In this document: piece by piece, positions 1-5,647 of the stretch
How the letters are laid out: every line of letters begins with the position of its first letter
Numbering within the stretch: position 1 is the first letter of the stretch
Assembly: GCA_003162255.1 (NCBI GenBank)
Contig: PMMJ01000559.1
Span: 555 to 9,120 of the forward strand
Length of the DNA stretch: 8,566 nt
Reading direction: 5' to 3'
Source of the DNA: Acidobacteriaceae bacterium
Lineage (GTDB): Bacteria > Acidobacteriota > Terriglobia > Terriglobales > Acidobacteriaceae
Notes under the pieces: generated by a model
Databases searched by the model: none
What the model was told of the DNA's origin: nothing
Seen by the model: only the letters and a program-made list of their open reading frames with translations
Translations under genes and position numbers: made by a program

Positions 1-792
1 CACGACGAAGTGATACTGGCCTACCAGCAGGTCGAAGAGGCGAGCCAGTTCCGACGCGCTCGGCACCGCGTTGTGCGGTTGCTGAGCTCCGGCCAGCAGA
101 TGAAGGCCATTGCGATAGGGCGTCATCAGGCCATCGAGCAGCGAACCGTCCATGCGGTGCAGGTTCTGTAAAGCGTCGATCAGCGTGAATTGAGGCCGCA
201 GATTCAGTTGCAGCGCCGTGTGCCCGATGGGAGCGAAATCCACCAGCACCACGCGTCCGTGCGCTTCCTGCAACGCGACTGCCGTATTCACCGCGGTGGT
301 GGTGGCGCCGGCTCCGCCCTTGGCGTTCAGGAAAGTGAAGACACGGGCCTTGCTGGAACTGCGTTGCGACCGGCTCAACGTGGCCGAGAAGCGAGTAAAG
401 GCCTCGATCAAGGCCTCGCGGGTGGCGCCATAATCCAGAAACTCGCGCGCCCCGGCGCGCATGGCTGAAACGATGTTCGTGGGTTGGTTGATCTCGCCCA
501 CGGCAAAAATCGTGACTTCCGGCATGCTGCCGTGAATCAGTTCGATGGTGCGGATCGCGCGCTGCGGATTCTGCGGATCGATATTCACCAGCACGACTTC
601 GGCGCGCTGATCCTGCAATTGACGCAAAACCGCGTCGCTCGGTCCCGCAGGGAACCCAACGTGGCTCAATACGGTCCGAGCCAGATTGGTGCTCTCCACT
701 CGACTGTTCAGTACGACGGCTTGTTCGCTGTCCTCGGTAAGGAGGGCCACGGCGATTCCGGGCATGACTCGATTCTCAGTCTTCATTGTCAT
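1..792 (-). CDS. cpaE: CpaE/TadZ-like pilus assembly ATPase (3' end outside window)
   Basis: The first 264 residues are visible and the C-terminus lies beyond the left edge. Residues about 12-135 look like a degenerate response-regulator receiver domain (IAVALLTEDSE near the start, VVLVNIDP at 66-73, AMRAGAREFL at 110-119). Residues 150 onward are a MinD/ParA-type ATPase with a deviant Walker A, KGGAGATTT (158-166). The signature lysine K158 is kept, but the usual lysine of GKT is alanine, as is common in CpaE/TadZ. A Walker A'-like strand VVLVDF follows at 181-186. Proteins of this family localise the Tad/Flp pilus secretion machine at the inner membrane; that role is family knowledge, and no pilus genes are visible here. 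ATG at 792 is chosen because GGAAG sits 8 bases upstream; ATG at 786 is an in-frame alternative, and an in-frame stop lies at 877-879. A more general receiver-ATPase fusion is the main alternative reading. Confidence 0.8.
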   Translation of the reverse strand, partial: MTMKTENRVMPGIAVALLTEDSEQAVVLNSRVESTNLARTVLSHVGFPAGPSDAVLRQLQDQRAEVVLVNIDPQNPQRAIRTIELIHGSMPEVTIFAVGEINQPTNIVSAMRAGAREFLDYGATREALIEAFTRFSATLSRSQRSSSKARVFTFLNAKGGAGATTTAVNTAVALQEAHGRVVLVDFAPIGHTALQLNLRPQFTLIDALQNLHRMDGSLLDGLMTPYRNGLHLLAGAQQPHNAVPSASELARLFDLLVGQYHFVV

Positions 793-917
793 GCTACGAA
801 CTTCCAGCGCCGAGGCCAAATGACCTTCGTAATCGAATTGGACCACGGACGAAGCGGCAGGTCGCCGGCGGGTCCCTCAAACGGAGGAAACGCCCCGCCA
901 GACTGCTGGTTTACTTG

Positions 918-946
918 ATTGTAAGGCAAAATTCAGCGAATGAAAA
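918..946 (-). promoter_or_regulatory. Candidate sigma70-type promoter for the CpaE-like gene
   Basis: On the minus strand TTTTCA (941-946) is followed after exactly 17 bases by TACAAT (918-923). The -10 differs from TATAAT at one position. Transcription would start near 911, giving a leader of about 120 bases before the ATG at 792. It lies just downstream of the PilZ gene stop (960), so the CpaE-like gene may be transcribed separately from the PilZ gene. The call rests on motif and spacing only. Confidence 0.45.
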
Positions 947-959
947 GACGCGAGATGCC

Positions 960-1373
960 CTAGTGTGGTATCGGGCCGGAAGCCGCTCCCGGGGTACCGC
1001 CGGCCGAAACTCGCACGAATTGAGCGCCGGGTTGGTTGGCCGCCAGGTACTCATAGGAATCGAATTGCACGGCGATCCCGCTCCGCTGACCGGCTTGGGA
1101 GGCCGACGTGCGCAACACCCTCCCCCGGCACCGAACCGGCATGTTTTCCCCCAAAGTGATCTCGGAGGGCATGGTAAAGCTCAATTCCACGACCGCGCCT
1201 TGCGGGAGCGTCGTCTCGGCGTAAAAGAAAATTCCACGCCCACTCAAGTCCTCAATAAATCCAGGCACCGTCCGTCCCTCGAAGTGAACCGCCAACGGCA
1301 GATGCACTTCGAAACGCTGCGCGCCTCGTCGTTCCAAACGATGTTCCAGACGATTATCATCTGTGCTCATCAT
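960..1373 (-). CDS. PilZ-domain protein, probable c-di-GMP receptor
   Basis: A 137-residue stand-alone PilZ domain protein. Both motifs that bind cyclic di-GMP are intact: RxxxR as R16-GAQ-R20, and DxSxxG as D42-LSGR-G47, followed by the beta-barrel strands typical of the family up to about residue 110. The C-terminal 25 residues are Gly/Ala/Pro-rich and probably disordered. Such proteins usually transmit c-di-GMP levels to motility, pilus or exopolysaccharide machinery. The neighbouring CpaE-like gene on the same strand makes a link to surface pili plausible, but that is inference. There are two tandem ATGs (1373 and 1370), with GGAAGGG just upstream; the spacing slightly favours the second, so the protein may start one residue later. 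No signal peptide or membrane segment is visible. Confidence 0.88.
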   Translation of the reverse strand: MMSTDDNRLEHRLERRGAQRFEVHLPLAVHFEGRTVPGFIEDLSGRGIFFYAETTLPQGAVVELSFTMPSEITLGENMPVRCRGRVLRTSASQAGQRSGIAVQFDSYEYLAANQPGAQFVRVSAGGTPGAASGPIPH

Positions 1374-1398
1374 TCACCCTTCCCGGATCCATCTCTCG

Positions 1399-1428
1399 GA
1401 TCGGCGAACATTAACTCTATCGCCGATC
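1399..1428. promoter_or_regulatory. 9-bp perfect inverted repeat in the divergent PilZ/MFS intergenic region
   Basis: GATCGGCGA (1399-1407) and TCGCCGATC (1420-1428) are perfect inverted copies separated by an AT-rich 12-base spacer. The repeat lies 26 bases upstream of the PilZ gene start. It could be a dimeric regulator operator, or a stem-loop in the PilZ gene leader. No regulator gene adjoins it. Confidence 0.4.
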
Positions 1429-1490
1429 GAACCCGCGGGGAAGTTCAAATCAGTGCCTGAGCTGTGCAAATCTGTCGAATCATCGATTCA

Positions 1491-1519
1491 TTGAATTAAT
1501 GGCTCAATGTCTCAATAAA
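1491..1519 (+). promoter_or_regulatory. Weak candidate promoter for the MFS gene
   Basis: TTGAAT (1491-1496) and AATAAA (1514-1519) are separated by 17 bases in the most AT-rich part of the intergenic region, about 80 bases before the GTG start at 1597. Both boxes match consensus at only four of six positions, so this is a tentative call. Confidence 0.25.
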
Positions 1520-1596
1520 TCAGTGATTCCATGTCCGCATCGTCCTGCCGGTTGCCGTCATCCCAAAGATGTGAAAAAGTTCTAAAAGAGTGACGA

Positions 1597-2943
1597 GTGA
1601 CTGAGGAGAAAAATTCCGGCGCGGCTGAAGACGTCTTCGCGAAAGCGGCCCGTCTGCCGAAGTGGGCCACCACCCTGCGCGCCTTGCGCCATCGCAATTT
1701 CCAGCTCTTCTTCAGCGGACAACTCATCTCTCTCATCGGCACCTGGATGCAGACGGTGGCCCAGGCATGGCTCGTCTACAGCATGACGAAATCTGCCCTG
1801 CTGCTGGGAAGCGTCGGCTTTGCCAGCCAGATTCCCGTCTTCCTGGTCGCTCCCTTCGGAGGAATCACCGCCGACCGCGTCAATCGCCAGCGCCTGGTGA
1901 TCGCCACCCAGACCGCGTCCATGATCCTCGCCGGCATTCTGGCGTTCCTAACGCTAACCGGACGCGTCCACGTGTGGCACATCTTCGTGCTAGCGGCCCT
2001 GCTCGGAGTGGTCAACGCCTTCGACATTCCCGGCCGCCAGTCCTTCCTCGTCGACATGGTCGGCAAAGAGGACCTCATGAACGCCATCGCGTTGAATTCC
2101 TCGATGTTCAACGGCGCGCGCATCATCGGTCCAGCCATCGCCGGAATTCTGGTGGCGAGAATCGGCGAAGGCTGGTGCTTTGCCGCCAATTCCATCAGCT
2201 ACATCGCCGTGATCGCCGGCCTGTCGCTGATGCATGTGCACTGCGCTCCGCGTGCCAGCAAGCATTCGCCGATCGAAGACATCATCGAAGGCTTTCGTTG
2301 GGCCAACCACACCAAGGTCATTCGCGCGCTGCTCTTGCTGCTTGGCCTGGTGAGCCTGGTCGGTATGCCCTACACCGTGCTGATGCCGGTCTTCGCCGAC
2401 AAAATCCTCCACGGCGGAGCGCGCGCCCTCGGCATCCTGATGGGAGCAACCGGCGTAGGCGCTCTCTTCGGAGCCTTGACCCTGGCCGCTAAAACCGGAG
2501 TGAAAGGGCTAGGCCGCTGGGTGGCATTCGCCTGTGGAAGCTTTGGGATCAGCCTCTTTCTTTTTTCGTTCTCGCGTTCCTTCTGGTTGTCAGTCGCGCT
2601 CCTGCTGCCCGCCGGCTATTCGATGATGTTGCAGATGGCCTGCTCGAACACGCTGATCCAGACCATGGTTCCCGACCAACTGCGCGGCCGCGTCATGTCC
2701 GTGTATTCGATGATGTTCATGGGCATGGCTCCCTTCGGAGCCTTCTTCGGAGGAGCGTTAGCCCATCACGTCGGCGCGCCCATCACGGTCGCCATCGGAG
2801 GCGTAGCCTGCGTCCTCGGCGCCATCTGGTTCGGACGCGCCCTCCCCACCCTGCGCATAGAAGCCCGCCGCCTGATCGTAGCCCAGGGCTTGTCCGGAGG
2901 CGAACCGGTTCAGGAACTCAACGCCCAGCCGGTAGAAGAGTAG
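1597..2943 (+). CDS. MFS exporter, MFS_3 (EntS-like) family
   Basis: A 448-residue protein of the size and pattern of 12-helix major facilitator exporters of the MFS_3/enterobactin-exporter type. The cytoplasmic N-terminus is about 30 residues, followed by LRHRNFQLFFSGQLISLIGTW (29-50), which marks the first helix of this subfamily. MFS motif A is GGITADRVNRQRLV (88-101) between helices 2 and 3. FDIPGRQSFLVDMV (142-155) and PDQLRGRVMSVYSM (359-372) are further conserved stretches. It should export a small molecule by proton antiport at the inner membrane; the substrate cannot be told, and there is no siderophore gene nearby. The GTG at 1597 is the first possible start, because a stop lies in frame at 1591-1593; only a weak GAG-type ribosome site precedes it. 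It appears monocistronic and divergent from the PilZ gene. Confidence 0.88.
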   Translation: MTEEKNSGAAEDVFAKAARLPKWATTLRALRHRNFQLFFSGQLISLIGTWMQTVAQAWLVYSMTKSALLLGSVGFASQIPVFLVAPFGGITADRVNRQRLVIATQTASMILAGILAFLTLTGRVHVWHIFVLAALLGVVNAFDIPGRQSFLVDMVGKEDLMNAIALNSSMFNGARIIGPAIAGILVARIGEGWCFAANSISYIAVIAGLSLMHVHCAPRASKHSPIEDIIEGFRWANHTKVIRALLLLLGLVSLVGMPYTVLMPVFADKILHGGARALGILMGATGVGALFGALTLAAKTGVKGLGRWVAFACGSFGISLFLFSFSRSFWLSVALLLPAGYSMMLQMACSNTLIQTMVPDQLRGRVMSVYSMMFMGMAPFGAFFGGALAHHVGAPITVAIGGVACVLGAIWFGRALPTLRIEARRLIVAQGLSGGEPVQELNAQPVEE

Positions 2944-2955
2944 ATAAAGTGGAGC

Positions 2956-2975
2956 GACGGGCGTCCTCGCCCGTC
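2956..2975. repeat. Perfect 8-bp hairpin just after the MFS stop codon
   Basis: GACGGGCG and CGCCCGTC flank a TCCT loop, starting 12 bases after the MFS stop. There is no T-run after it, so it is more likely an extragenic palindrome than a classical terminator, though it could protect the 3' end of the mRNA. Confidence 0.6.
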
Positions 2976-3043
2976 CAAGCCGAGGACAGCAGGGAACCTG
3001 CGCCGCATCAGCTACCCGGATCCAAATTGTCATCCTGAGCGGA

Positions 3044-3072
3044 GCAGGGACTTCACGAAGTGAAGCCCCTGC
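3044..3072. repeat. 12-bp hairpin with one mismatch
   Basis: GCAGGGACTTCA (3044-3055) and TGAAGCCCCTGC (3061-3072) pair at 11 of 12 positions around a CGAAG loop. The hairpin is embedded in a 'CATCCTGAGCGGAGC' segment (from 3031), a sequence type I recognise as a dispersed intergenic repeat. Confidence 0.6.
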
Positions 3073-3209
3073 GGAGTCGAAGGCCCCCTGCATCTTCTCG
3101 CTCAGCAAGGACGTCTCAGGGTATTCTCCCCGTTTATTGGAATCCGAGCGGCTCGCGAAGAAGTCAATCGCCGCAAGGAGCGAGGCGCCCGGCATTTGAT
3201 TTTGCGCAG

Positions 3210-3229
3210 CGCAGCGCTTCAGCGCTGCG
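3210..3229. repeat. Hairpin CGCAGCGC-TTCA-GCGCTGCG
   Basis: A perfect 8-bp stem around a TTCA loop. It has the same loop and the same stem-loop geometry as the hairpin at 3261-3280, 51 bases further on, with a different outer stem. This implies a family of related palindromes. Confidence 0.65.
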
Positions 3230-3260
3230 AAAAGACCTGGTTCTCTCCACAAACGGGAAG

Positions 3261-3280
3261 GGCACGGCTTCAGCCGTGCC
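3261..3280. repeat. Hairpin GGCACGGC-TTCA-GCCGTGCC
   Basis: A perfect 8-bp stem around TTCA. It is followed 21 bases later by GGGC-TTTA-GCCC (3302-3313), a shorter relative with a TTTA loop, so the hairpins occur in tandem in the same orientation. Confidence 0.65.
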
Positions 3281-3351
3281 ACCCAGAGTCAATAAAAACG
3301 CGGGCTTTAGCCCCTGAGGGCCTCGGCAGTCTGTCCCTTCTAGCCGGGTGC

Positions 3352-3382
3352 CCCACTCATCGCGTTCTTTGCGATGAGTGGG
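3352..3382. repeat. Perfect 12-bp hairpin with GTTCTTT loop
   Basis: CCCACTCATCGC (3352-3363) and GCGATGAGTGGG (3371-3382) are perfect inverted copies with a 7-base loop. It is the longest uninterrupted stem in the cluster and could stall or end transcription coming from the MFS side, but no T-run follows. Confidence 0.65.
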
Positions 3383-3516
3383 ATGCGGCGGCGTTTCCTA
3401 CCTACTCCATTTGATGCCGGACTTTTTTCATCACAAACAACCAGCGACTGCCATCACAGACATCCAAACCATCTCCGTGCGAAAATCCTATTGATTGGCG
3501 AAGGGCCGAGCCGTGC

Positions 3517-3532
3517 CCGCCTCCAGAGGCGG
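3517..3532. repeat. Short hairpin CCGCCTC-CA-GAGGCGG
   Basis: A perfect 7-bp inverted repeat with a 2-base gap, about 40 bases before the insertion sequence. It probably belongs to the same set of extragenic palindromes. Confidence 0.4.
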
Positions 3533-3565
3533 CATCGGAAGTTGTGTGGCCTCGTTCATTGATAA

Positions 3566-3573
3566 CTCTTTGA
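3566..3573. repeat. Left target-site duplication (CTCTTTGA)
   Basis: The eight bases directly before the left terminal repeat recur exactly at 5648-5655, directly after the right one. Eight bases is the usual duplication length for IS1595-family elements. Confidence 0.92.
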
Positions 3574-3596
3574 CACGATTATTCACTTGACAAAAG
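3574..3596 (+). repeat. Left terminal inverted repeat of the IS
   Basis: It begins CACGATTATTCACTTGACAA and is a perfect inverted copy of 5625-5647 over 23 bases; identity stops immediately on both sides. It contains TTGACA (3587-3592), a consensus -35 box pointing inward. At this end no good -10 box follows at 16-18 bases. Confidence 0.93.
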
Positions 3597-3695
3597 CAGT
3601 ACAGGGGGTGAAAGTTGATCCCTAAGCCGCTGCCGTTCATTGTTCCGAAGCTACCTTTTAAGCCGAATCCGCAGCGACTTCCGGAAAGGAAGTAT

Positions 3696-4535
3696 ATGAC
3701 GCTTGTGGCTGGCTTATCTGGACATGGCGGCTTGGTAGTGTTCGCAGATTCACAGGAGACCGTGCAGGGATACACGAAGAAGTCTGTGGAAAAAATAGAT
3801 TTTTGGACGGGCGGTAAAGACAAGTTGGCTTTTGTAGCTGCCGGAGCGGGCAGCGCTATTCACATCGACAAACTCACCCAAATGTTAGGCGCGACGGTTA
3901 GCAGAAGCACTCGTGCCAACGAAGATATGAACTCCATCTTTGAGGCAATGGAAAGTATCGTATCGCTCTATTTTAAGGAGCACATTTTTGGTAGAGCATT
4001 AAGTGACAAGCCAGACCTAGAACTAATCATTGCCCTCCAGCCGGAGGGCAGTAGGGCGCAATGGTTCCATGTTGCAGACGGAGTTATCTGTTACGTTCCC
4101 GCAATGTTTAAGTCAATTGGTATTGGTTGCCACTTGGCAGACTTCCTGCTGGATAAATTGCAAGACTTCGGTCAACACGAATCAGAGCTATTGGCTGTCG
4201 CTACCTACGTCCTAAAGGAAGTTAAAACCAATATCGACGGATGTGGTCTAAACAGTACTATTTGGTTGCTGCGCACGGATGGAACCAGGGAATATTTTGG
4301 TCAAGATGACGTTGCAGAGCTAGAGGCGATGATGAATGGCTTCAACAATATTGTTCGCGTCGCATTCGATGCCGCATTTGACATAACGGTCCATCGTTCA
4401 TCCCCCCAAAATTTACCCGCAGAACTTGAGACGATCCATGATTGTTACAAGCTGTGGTATGAATCACTTAAGGAGCGCCGGGACGCCGCATTCAGGTCGA
4501 ATTATGACTATGAACATAGACTGCGAGGGACGTAG
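3696..4535 (+). CDS. IS passenger: proteasome/HslV-like Ntn hydrolase
   Basis: A 279-residue protein whose first 60 residues fit the proteasome beta/HslV peptidase fold. Met1 is followed by Thr2, then VAGLSGHGGLVVFADS, with Asp18, Lys33 (EKI) and a glycine-rich AAGAGSA (48-54). Counting from Thr2 as mature Thr1, Asp is at 17 and Lys at 32, against 17 and 33 in HslV and proteasomes. Later SIGIG (140-144) and D181-GCG match the regions holding the helper residues. Removal of Met1 would expose the threonine nucleophile, pointing to a cytoplasmic peptidase or amidase of unknown substrate. The last 75 or so residues go beyond HslV (about 175 residues) and resemble nothing I know. Start: AAGGA lies 5 bases before the ATG at 3696. 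A TTG at 3615 after AGGGGGTG would add a 27-residue Pro/Lys-rich propeptide. There is no adjacent ATPase. It lies entirely inside the IS. Confidence 0.72.
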   Translation: MTLVAGLSGHGGLVVFADSQETVQGYTKKSVEKIDFWTGGKDKLAFVAAGAGSAIHIDKLTQMLGATVSRSTRANEDMNSIFEAMESIVSLYFKEHIFGRALSDKPDLELIIALQPEGSRAQWFHVADGVICYVPAMFKSIGIGCHLADFLLDKLQDFGQHESELLAVATYVLKEVKTNIDGCGLNSTIWLLRTDGTREYFGQDDVAELEAMMNGFNNIVRVAFDAAFDITVHRSSPQNLPAELETIHDCYKLWYESLKERRDAAFRSNYDYEHRLRGT

Positions 4536-4540
4536 TCTGA

Positions 4541-5443
4541 TCATCCGGTAAGTTTGTCGAACGTAAGCACTGGGGCCGTTACCATATGACGCAGTGTGTC
4601 CAAGAACAAATTCGCGCTCTTCCGACGGTTGAACCGGAAAGTCATCTCGTCCAAATAGGCCGGGAGATGCTTGGCGCTGATCTTATGCCAACTTCCCATG
4701 ATGCCGCGTTTCAAGAGCGAGAATGCGGATTCGACGGTGTTGGTTGTGACGCACGCGCCGTTTTCATAGCGCACGTATTCCCCGGCCACATGGTTGACGG
4801 TTTTGTGTTCTGCGTTCCCAACCGCATGTTTGTAAGCTGGGAAACTGTCGGTAATCAGTACCTCAACGTCCGTGCTCACGTTCTCCTGAATGTATTTCAT
4901 CAGCGTTCCACTCTTGGCATCTTCGGCGTGGAAGAACCGCAGATCGCCGTTACGCTGTCGAAGGCCGATAACTACTTCTTTGTTGGCGAGTCTCGCACCC
5001 TGACCACCACCGCGATTTTTCCCGCCGACATAGGTTTCGTCCATTTCGACAGTACCGTCAAGCATGGGCTGATCTACTTCTTTCATGGCCGCACGGATGC
5101 GATGGCAGAGGTACCACGCGGTCTTATAGGAACCTTTGTGCTGGCCCCAGATCGTGCGCTTGATCTGATTTGCGGACATTCCCTTGCGAGCTTCGCAGAG
5201 AAGCAATGTTGCGAGAAACCACTTTTGCAACGGCAGATGCGAATCGTTAAAGATCGTCCCTGCCGTGACCGTGAATTGGTAGTTACAGTCCCTACAGTAG
5301 AAGAGTTGCTTTTCGGTTTCCAGTTCCACGGCGGGCATTTTGCAGCGCACACATTCAACGCCGTTTGGCCAGCGCAGGCGCACAAGAATCTCGCGGCATT
5401 TTTCGTCAGTGTCGAACAGGTTAATAACGTCAACTAGAGTCAC
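4541..5443 (-). CDS. IS1595-family DDE transposase
   Basis: A 300-residue transposase, full length for the family. The N-terminal zinc ribbon has C31-VR-C34 and C50-RD-C53. The catalytic core has D135 in MDETYVGGK, D199 in LITDSFPAY, and E238 in NTVESAFSLLKRG with K245 seven residues on, giving a DDE-K signature. It ends with the characteristic KHLPAYLDEMTFRFNRR (258-274). It cuts and joins the element's inverted repeats and produces 8-bp target duplications, as seen here. The start is GTG at 5443, with a strong GGAGGT ribosome site (5450-5455) 6 bases upstream. Its promoter overlaps the right terminal repeat (see 5606-5634). All catalytic residues are present, so it is predicted active. It converges on the passenger gene. 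Confidence 0.95.
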   Translation of the reverse strand: MTLVDVINLFDTDEKCREILVRLRWPNGVECVRCKMPAVELETEKQLFYCRDCNYQFTVTAGTIFNDSHLPLQKWFLATLLLCEARKGMSANQIKRTIWGQHKGSYKTAWYLCHRIRAAMKEVDQPMLDGTVEMDETYVGGKNRGGGQGARLANKEVVIGLRQRNGDLRFFHAEDAKSGTLMKYIQENVSTDVEVLITDSFPAYKHAVGNAEHKTVNHVAGEYVRYENGACVTTNTVESAFSLLKRGIMGSWHKISAKHLPAYLDEMTFRFNRRKSANLFLDTLRHMVTAPVLTFDKLTG

Positions 5444-5598
5444 AGGGATACCTCCATGGACGCAAAGCAGAAACGGGAAGCACTGAAAAAGGTTCCAACT
5501 AGGAAGTTATTGGCAAGCATTAAGCGGGACTTGCGAGGAGCTCTGCGAGCGTCCGCGTCTGCCGCTAAACCAAAGAAAGGATGAAAGTTAGCTTCCAT
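5440..5598 (-). CDS. Possible transposase leader peptide frame
   Basis: A 52-codon frame starting at an ATG (5598) that falls almost exactly where the transposase promoter would start transcription, which would make it leaderless. It ends in TGA (5440-5442) overlapping the transposase GTG by four bases (GTGA), a geometry used for translational coupling. The peptide itself has no recognisable features, and the strong ribosome site for the transposase lies inside its last codons. It is listed as an alternative to the opposite-strand frame at 5456-5584. Confidence 0.15.
   Translation of the reverse strand: MEANFHPFFGLAADADARRAPRKSRLMLANNFLVGTFFSASRFCFASMEVSL
5456..5584 (+). CDS. Possible small basic protein inside the IS right end
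   Basis: A 42-codon ATG frame, divergent from the transposase, encoding a very basic Lys/Arg/Ala-rich peptide (MDAKQKREALKKVPTRKLLA at the start, SASAAKPKKG at the end). AGGG lies 9 bases before the ATG. Composition and predicted helicity would suit a nucleic-acid-binding peptide. No promoter is evident on this strand, and an overlapping minus-strand frame (5440-5598) is also open, so it may be chance. I do not recognise a family. Confidence 0.22.
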   Translation: MDAKQKREALKKVPTRKLLASIKRDLRGALRASASAAKPKKG

Positions 5599-5621
5599 AT
5601 AAGGCATTATGCCCCATATGG
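5595..5621. promoter_or_regulatory. 27-bp near-palindrome over the transposase -10 region: candidate operator
   Basis: CCATAT-AA-GGCAT-T-ATGCC-CC-ATATGG reads as nested inverted repeats centred on 5608, with 11 of 13 position pairs complementary. It covers the -10 box, part of the spacer and the likely start point of the transposase promoter. A dimeric repressor bound here would block the promoter. For transcripts entering from outside, the same sequence would form a hairpin. The binding protein, if any, is unknown. Confidence 0.5.
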
Positions 5622-5634
5622 TAACTTTTGTCAA
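5606..5634 (-). promoter_or_regulatory. Transposase promoter with -35 box in the terminal repeat
   Basis: On the minus strand TTGACA (5629-5634, perfect -35, inside the right terminal repeat) is followed after exactly 17 bases by CATAAT (5606-5611, one mismatch to TATAAT). Transcription should start near 5599 and run into the transposase, leaving an untranslated leader of about 155 bases. Confidence 0.8.
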
Positions 5635-5647
5635 GTGAATAATCGTG
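5625..5647 (-). repeat. Right terminal inverted repeat of the IS
   Basis: A perfect inverted copy of 3574-3596 over 23 bases, ending AATAATCGTG. It supplies the -35 box of the transposase promoter. Confidence 0.93.

Larger units (their letters stand above)
2951..3382. repeat. Cluster of extragenic palindromic repeats
   Basis: The gap between the MFS gene and the insertion sequence is filled with at least six short hairpins or palindromes, at 2956-2975, 3044-3072, 3210-3229, 3261-3280, 3302-3313 and 3352-3382. Three share a GCTTYAGC-like core. The open frames crossing it, such as a 174-codon one on the minus strand, run through the palindromes and look like products of the repeats, so no gene is called. 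I recall similar hairpins scattered through acidobacterial genomes; this needs a genome search. Bases 3383-3565 hold no gene and only one further hairpin, at 3517-3532. Confidence 0.7.
3574..5647. mobile_element. Complete IS1595-family insertion sequence with a passenger gene
   Basis: The 2,074-bp element is bounded by perfect 23-bp terminal inverted repeats (3574-3596 and 5625-5647) and an 8-bp target duplication, so both ends are known exactly. It holds a DDE transposase on the minus strand and an Ntn hydrolase-like gene on the plus strand. The two converge, and their stop codons are only 5 bases apart. Passenger genes are known in the IS1595 family, but I do not recognise this cargo. Removing the element and one duplication restores an intergenic sequence, so no gene was broken. 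Intact ends, an intact duplication and a full-length transposase suggest a recent, possibly still mobile insertion. Its internal sequence is visibly more AT-rich than the flanking host genes. Confidence 0.93.

Noticed and set aside
786..1460. 224-codon plus-strand frame
   Set aside because: It is antisense to the PilZ gene, whose domain motifs are clear; high GC keeps the shadow frame open.
1512..1742. 76-codon minus-strand frame in front of the PilZ gene
   Set aside because: It overlaps the MFS start antisense and has no domain or credible ribosome site.
2956..2975. Intrinsic terminator for the MFS gene
   Set aside because: The hairpin is strong but no T-run follows it, and the same kind of hairpin recurs through the gap, so it is kept as a repeat.
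2758..3282. 174-codon open frame on the minus strand
   Set aside because: It runs antisense through the end of the MFS gene and then through the palindrome cluster; its sequence is a by-product of the repeats and resembles no protein family.
2951..3382. CRISPR array
   Set aside because: The palindromes differ in sequence and spacing; there are no identical direct repeats with regular spacers and no cas genes.
3060..3562. Several short plus-strand frames
   Set aside because: They are made of hairpin repeats, have no convincing ribosome sites and overlap one another.
4586..5437. 283-codon plus-strand frame
   Set aside because: It is the exact antisense shadow of the transposase, which has all family motifs.
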